Assembly (NCBI GenBank): GCA_963969595.1
Contig: OZ018410.1
Span: forward strand, 3,100,001-3,164,000
DNA from: Neckera pumila
Lineage: Eukaryota; Streptophyta; Bryopsida; Hypnales; Neckeraceae
DNA: 64,000 bases
Direction: 5' to 3'
The stretch's first letter is position 1, and the number at the start of each line of letters is the position of its first letter. Made by a program: the position numbers and the translations under genes. The notes below the pieces were generated by a model. The model saw nothing but the letters and a program-made list of their open reading frames with translations. It ran no database searches and was not told the DNA's origin. This document shows positions 59,154 through 64,000 of this stretch, piece by piece.

Positions 59154-62100
59154 ATGAGCAGCTTCGATATGGCAGAGCCTGTTGTAATCACCTCCGGGAA
59201 GGACTTTTGCGTTATGAACCGGAGAAAGCTCGTAATCACGTTCGCCATTTTCATGCCTTTAGTAATCACAAGCTCCTACATGTACTTTGCCACTCCTGGT
59301 GACCCAACAGAGTTTTTTAAGGGACGACCTTTGGCGAGTTTTATACCGCTTACGGTATGCTATCTAATCCGCATAGGATGCACTCTACATAACGCCATTA
59401 GACTATTTTATGAGCTATTAGACATTATAAAAGAGAGAGTCATATGGAAACCTTCACATTATGAGTGTGATCATAGGGCGACCTCTTCACGAAGCATGAT
59501 GAAGATTTTCTTCATGTTTAGCACTCTTAATCTTTTTGAACCCTGCTTAAATTTCTTTTATTAAGATCTGCACACAGCAGGCAATTCAAGGCATTCAGCT
59601 GTGAGCCTCATTCGGCATATAGATTTAATGAGCTTTGTTGCCGCGCAGGGAAGTACAAGCGCCACTATAATCGACAGCGGTGCAAATAGAAACGACACCG
59701 AGGTGGTACCAAACTTTGAAGGTACTGGAAACACCACAGACAGCATAAGTCAACAGCCTGTAGAAGAAAGCTTTGACACTGAGGTGGAACCAAGCTTTGA
59801 AGGTAATGGAAACAATACAGAAAGCCTTAATACTCAGCCTGTAGAAGAAAGTATTGACGCTGAGGTAGAACCAAGCTTTGAAGGTACTGGAAACACCACT
59901 GGAAACCAGCCTGTAGAAGAAAGCTTTGACACCGAGATGGAACCAAGCTTTCAAAATACTGGAAATACCACTGAAAACCTTAGTGCAGAACCCGTAGAAG
60001 TAAGTTTAGAATCAGATGCAGTGGCTAAGGATGAGCAGGCCAAAAAGCAGGACCCAATTAGTGTGACATCTGCAAACGAAACAAGACCTGCTCTAGGGTT
60101 CCCAAATCGGGAACTGGCTAACTTGACAGCATCAGACTCGCTTAGGAACTTAACCTCTCAAAATGCGAATGCCTCTATTGATACCTCAAAGCAGAAAATT
60201 CCAGAGGATAATTCCAGCAGTCGTCTGCCGAGCAAGCAAAGCATCATAACAATAGAGGGTCAGGGTCTCTCCACCGAAGCAAGCAAAGGAGGTGATTGCT
60301 GACTTACTGTGTTCTTACACATTTGCTGGCGTGAGTCTTTTCTGGTGTTCATTGTCAGTTTCCGATAAAATTGGCGCAATTCTGGGCACCGAAAATGGGA
60401 CTGATAACGTTGAGGTTATGTCTAATAACGTGAAAGTATAACCCTTGATACATCCTTTGCACTCCCATGCCTCAACATATATTATTTCTCAGAAGGAGAA
60501 GGCTCGATTTTCACGTTACCTAGTTTATATTAATGTGTCTTGGCACAGCTTTGTGAGTTTAGGATACTTAGGGTTTAGGGTTTTAGGGTATAGGAGAATA
60601 CCAACATTGCGTCTTGTCTGGAAGCTCACTTTGCAGAGCACTTGTGCTGTGTGATCTGCAATGCAGGGAGTTGCAACTTGTTGAAAGGGAGTTGGGTGCC
60701 CGACACACGGCCACCGGCGTATACCAACGCAACTTGTGATTTCATTCTGGAAGCCCAGAATTGTATGAAAAATGGACGGCCCGACACTGGGTATTTGTAT
60801 TGGAAGTGGCAACCCGAGCAATGTGACCTGCCTCAAATCCAACCCCGAGCCTTCTTAACCGCCATGCGAAACCGGTCCATGGCTTTTGTGGGCGACTCCA
60901 TTGCACGCAATCAATTCCAATCCCTCCTTTGCCTTTTGTCCCAGGTACTTGTCCTTTGCTCTTGCCATGTCCTCCTGAGTTTTTTCTTTCCATTCCATTT
61001 CAGTTTCATTGCCTTCACTCATAAAATGCCTACCGTACTTAGTTTGAGTTCCAAATAAGAAGGTGTGCATCCTACCTTCCATCGAAGCATTTTATTTTAT
61101 CTCATATTCTCATGCAATGATAGTTTGTCAACTGATCTTTGTTTGTTTGTTGTTTGTATGGGTTTTGTTGTTGTTTGGCATGTGGCAGAGTGAGAGGCCT
61201 GAGAGCACATATAAAGCTCCAGACGATCGAGACAACGTGTTTGTGTTTCGTGAATATAACTTCACAATGGCAGTGTACTGGTCTCCATACCTGGTGCACG
61301 TGGATTACAGACAGATTACGCTGCCCAACAATGCAACAGACACTGGAGTAGACGTTCACCTTGATCGACTCGACGAAGCTTTGCTAAAACGCTTGCCCAG
61401 CATTGACATTCTACAGATCTCTACAGGTTGGTACCTTTTTTTTTCCCTTATATCTTTGTATAATATGCAGTGTCACGAAATCATGCCACGTTTTCATTCA
61501 CGTTTTGGAATCTAAAGAACGAAGCTGTTGCTATAGAGTTTGGTGCTGCAAATTTTGCAACTGGTGGTACTGGTACTTTTGTATAAATATGTTGCTTACC
61601 TCAATCTCATTAGTTGGTCTTAAAAGAAAGGTTGAATTTAGCATTATTTGGATGAATGAGAACTTATTTTGGACGAAACAACACCTTGAAGCACTTTGTA
61701 CACCATCCGCCATCAAGAATATGGCTTTGAAGTGCTTAGCATTTCAATTAGCCTAGTTTTTAAGACTTCAATATTATTTTATTTTATTTCAGATGATCAT
61801 AATCTTCCATATGTATAAACAATTTTTCAAATTTTTGGGCAATTTTTTAATCCTTTGAACATATCTTCATCTGTTTTGGTGAGAGAATCATATTTGTACT
61901 TTCAAACAACTATAATTTATCTTTTCTCAAGACATTTGACATTGACATTCTTAATTAATTTATCTTGATGTAGGGTATTTTCTTCTTGGTTTAGAAGTGC
62001 CCAAACTAGATATAGGGAGCTTACTTTGGATTGTTGAATCACCTTCTTTTGTGGAAGAGTAGAGCATGAAAACTTGAATTCAATGATTTATAGTGGGTAT

Positions 62101-63210
62101 TATAGAAGGAATATCTTATAGAAGAAAGGACCAACACATTGGGGATTCAAGAATGTTTTGTATGATTTCTTCTTTCTATAAATACATTTACATACCTTCA
62201 AAAGCTTTCTTAATGATTTATTCAACTCATTCAGATATGAAAGCAACCATTTTTGAACATTTGGATACTTAGGGTGGCCAATGCCCATCTGCGTTCATGT
62301 TCCCTTATGGTTTTTTGTTGCTTGATGCTCAGGACAATGGTGGTTCAAGTTTGCCTATTATATGCAAAATGGTCAAAACATCGGATGCCACACATGGCCC
62401 GGAATGCCGGAGTGTACAGATTTAGGGTTCACAAACCCATACCGCATGGCCATCCATAACATCTTGCGAGGGTTTTTGTCTGTACCGGGGTTCACGGGTA
62501 CCACAATTTTGCGCTCTTTTGCTCCAGATCATTTTGAGGGGGGGTCATGGAGCAGCAATGGCCAATGTTTGCGCACGGAACCAGGAGGTGTGCCCATATC
62601 AGACATGAATAATGCAATGTATCAAGTTCAAATCCAAGTGTTTCAGAATGTCACGGGTAAGTATGTCAATTTGTGATGATACTAAGTAGCATATCTTCTA
62701 TGGAACCTTCAATTTTTGATGATAATAATTAGCATGTCAACATAACCATTTTTCATTTTTGTAGAGGTGTTAATTCTAGTAGAAACATGGTTTGCATAGA
62801 CTAGAGAAGAGACCACAAGAAGATCCATGATTGGTGAAATTGGCAAGTGGTCATTTTCTTGGTCTACACTGATCATGTTTCCATTCGTGTAGCTAGGCAT
62901 TAGATTTGGGAAGCATGGTTCATAATATGATCAAGCAGATTGGCCAATTGTAAACTACAAAGTGTTGGTAAACCTTGCAGGTGCTTTAAGTGCTTCTGAG
63001 AAACAACGATTGAGGCTACTAGATATCACATACCTTGCGCAAGAGCGACCTGATGGCCACCCAAATGTGTATAGGACCCCGCACCCGTTCTCGAATAAGA
63101 TCACAGGGCAACGGATTCAAAAGGATTGTTTGCATTGGTGCCTTCCTGGGCCCATTGATACATGGAATGAGCTTCTTGTGGAGACCTTGCATGATGTAGG
63201 GTACATCTAA
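59154..63210 (+). CDS. TRICHOME BIREFRINGENCE-LIKE polysaccharide O-acetyltransferase
   Basis: Six coding exons: 59154-59354, 59649-60291, 60667-60944, 61189-61426, 62333-62656 and 62981-63210. All introns are GT/AG, phases agree, and the product is 637 residues. It has a short cytosolic tail (R23-R24-K25) and one membrane segment at about 26-45, giving a type II Golgi orientation. A long polar stem to about 280 holds four repeats, then comes the TBL/PC-esterase domain. Visible hallmarks are [16 protein letters not shown] (314-329), the catalytic GDS box FVGDSIARN with Ser359, and the DxxH motif D610-C-L-H613 in [11 protein letters not shown]. Family members transfer acetyl groups to xyloglucan, xylan, mannan or pectin. 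The region [15 protein letters not shown] looks closest to the AXY4/TBL19-27 side, but the substrate cannot be assigned. ATG 59154 is the only start after the upstream in-frame stop. Exon 2's 3' splice choice is the least certain, because three phase-1 donors exist. Confidence 0.94.
59694..60008 (+). repeat. Four in-frame repeats in the TBL stem
   Basis: Units at 59694-59774, 59775-59855, 59856-59927 and 59928-60008 encode 27, 27, 24 and 27 residues (protein 83-187). The consensus is [15 protein letters not shown] plus QPVEESF. Each unit carries an N-x-T/S sequon and is rich in Glu, so the stem is predicted to be acidic and glycosylated. Confidence 0.93.
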
Positions 63211-63892
63211 ATACGTAGCTATGGTATAAGAGGCTCTTAGCCCACAGGTATTCTTTGGTTCACACCTTGTACAACAAGAGAATAGTCATGTACATCAGCA
63301 ATATAGTCATTGAACTCCTTGTCTTGTAGTGTACACTCTAATTTCCTTACTTTGGTTGAGAATTTGATCAACAATCATATAGTTTGAATTCATGATACTT
63401 CTACAAAAGTCCATGATAATGTGATAGGCTTTGTAGATGTTCCTAGAATATCATTTTAGAGATAATCAAATTAAGAAGATCTAAATGTACTATTGAATGT
63501 AGTATTGAGTAGGTTTTTGAGTTGCAACCTACTCAAACTTCCTTACATTCATTGTAGATGTAGCTTCTATTAATACAAAGCATATTGCTCTTTGGTTCAA
63601 AGCCAACAAACACCACCTGTAGTTTCCACTCCATTTACATAGTGAGTCTAAATTCATTATTTAAAGACCTTGATTGACGTGTTTGAGTTTAGTAGTGAAA
63701 TAAATGATGTGTTAGATTGTATACTAACTACCTTGGTAGAGCATCAATAGATGTTAATATTCTTTGTGATAACGTTCTTTATGATACCAGGTGTAATATA
63801 AACTAAAAGTACTTTCTCTTACAATGTTGTGCATTTTGGTGTGGGGATTTGAATGAATGTACTCTTCGTTCATGCCAATTTTAAAGTGAACT
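63211..63892. other. Region downstream of the TBL gene
   Basis: It should contain the 3' untranslated region; the polyadenylation site cannot be fixed. About 63537-63625 resembles sequences at 11470-11560 and 12100 (CATTGTAGATGTAGC, GGTTCAAAGCCAA), a short dispersed repeat. Confidence 0.4.
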
Positions 63893-64000
63893 AAGGTAGT
63901 ATGCTCTTAAAGCGACCAATTAAGCCGACCTAACTCATCATTGACAATAGAACATACTTCAAGCAACATGTCAGTCCTTCCTAGATAGAGGTCGCAATTA
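63893..64000. mobile_element. AGGTAG-type MITE, left end, runs off the window
   Basis: Begins AGGTAGTATGCTCTTAAAGC after CTA, matching the left ends at 2093 and 31553. The right end is outside the window. Confidence 0.6.

Noticed and set aside
59601..59648. ATG at 59601 as an alternative start for the TBL protein
   Set aside because: It lies in intron 1 just before the acceptor at 59647-59648 and would lose the membrane anchor encoded by the first exon.

Overview
This is nuclear DNA of a land plant. Only two genes can be read with confidence. Both have spliced exons with canonical GT/AG introns and belong to families of plant cell-surface biology: an R2R3-MYB transcription factor on the minus strand (39523-41599) and a TRICHOME BIREFRINGENCE-LIKE (TBL) polysaccharide O-acetyltransferase on the plus strand (59154-63210). 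The rest is AT-rich intergenic DNA crowded with small non-autonomous transposons. The gene sequences and repeat style suit a non-seed land plant (lycophyte, fern or bryophyte), but the species cannot be fixed from the sequence alone.

Layout. 1-36 kb is almost entirely repeats, with no credible gene. The dominant class is about 20 copies of a family 0.5-1.4 kb long. Members start CCCCTAAAGG (or a close variant), end in the inverse, and sit exactly between two TTAA tetranucleotides. By hand count they cover roughly a quarter of the window. Two diverged copies of a 3 kb dispersed repeat (about 6.5-9.8 kb and 25.9-28.8 kb) act as a natural control: each carries one such element where the other keeps a single TTAA. 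This shows TTAA target duplication, the hallmark of piggyBac-type (or Sola3-type) transposition, which I do not know to be well described in land plants. Other repeats are a nested CACTA element, TA-flanked MITEs, a CATTAG-ended MITE family, a MULE-like insertion with a 9-bp duplication, long foldback palindromes, and a retroposon family recognised by its hairpin 3' tail.

36-43 kb is richer in unique sequence and holds the MYB gene, with an imperfect 250-bp duplication in its upstream region. 43-57 kb returns to repeats, including a chain of five TTAA elements at 44.2-48.2 kb. 57.4-63.9 kb is the TBL locus: an upstream region with a probable leader intron, six coding exons, and downstream DNA ending in a MITE that runs off the window.

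The two genes lie 18 kb apart in opposite orientations and nothing suggests co-regulation. By family, the MYB belongs with the MIXTA-type subgroup that controls epidermal outgrowth and cuticle, and the TBL enzyme acetylates wall polysaccharides in the Golgi.
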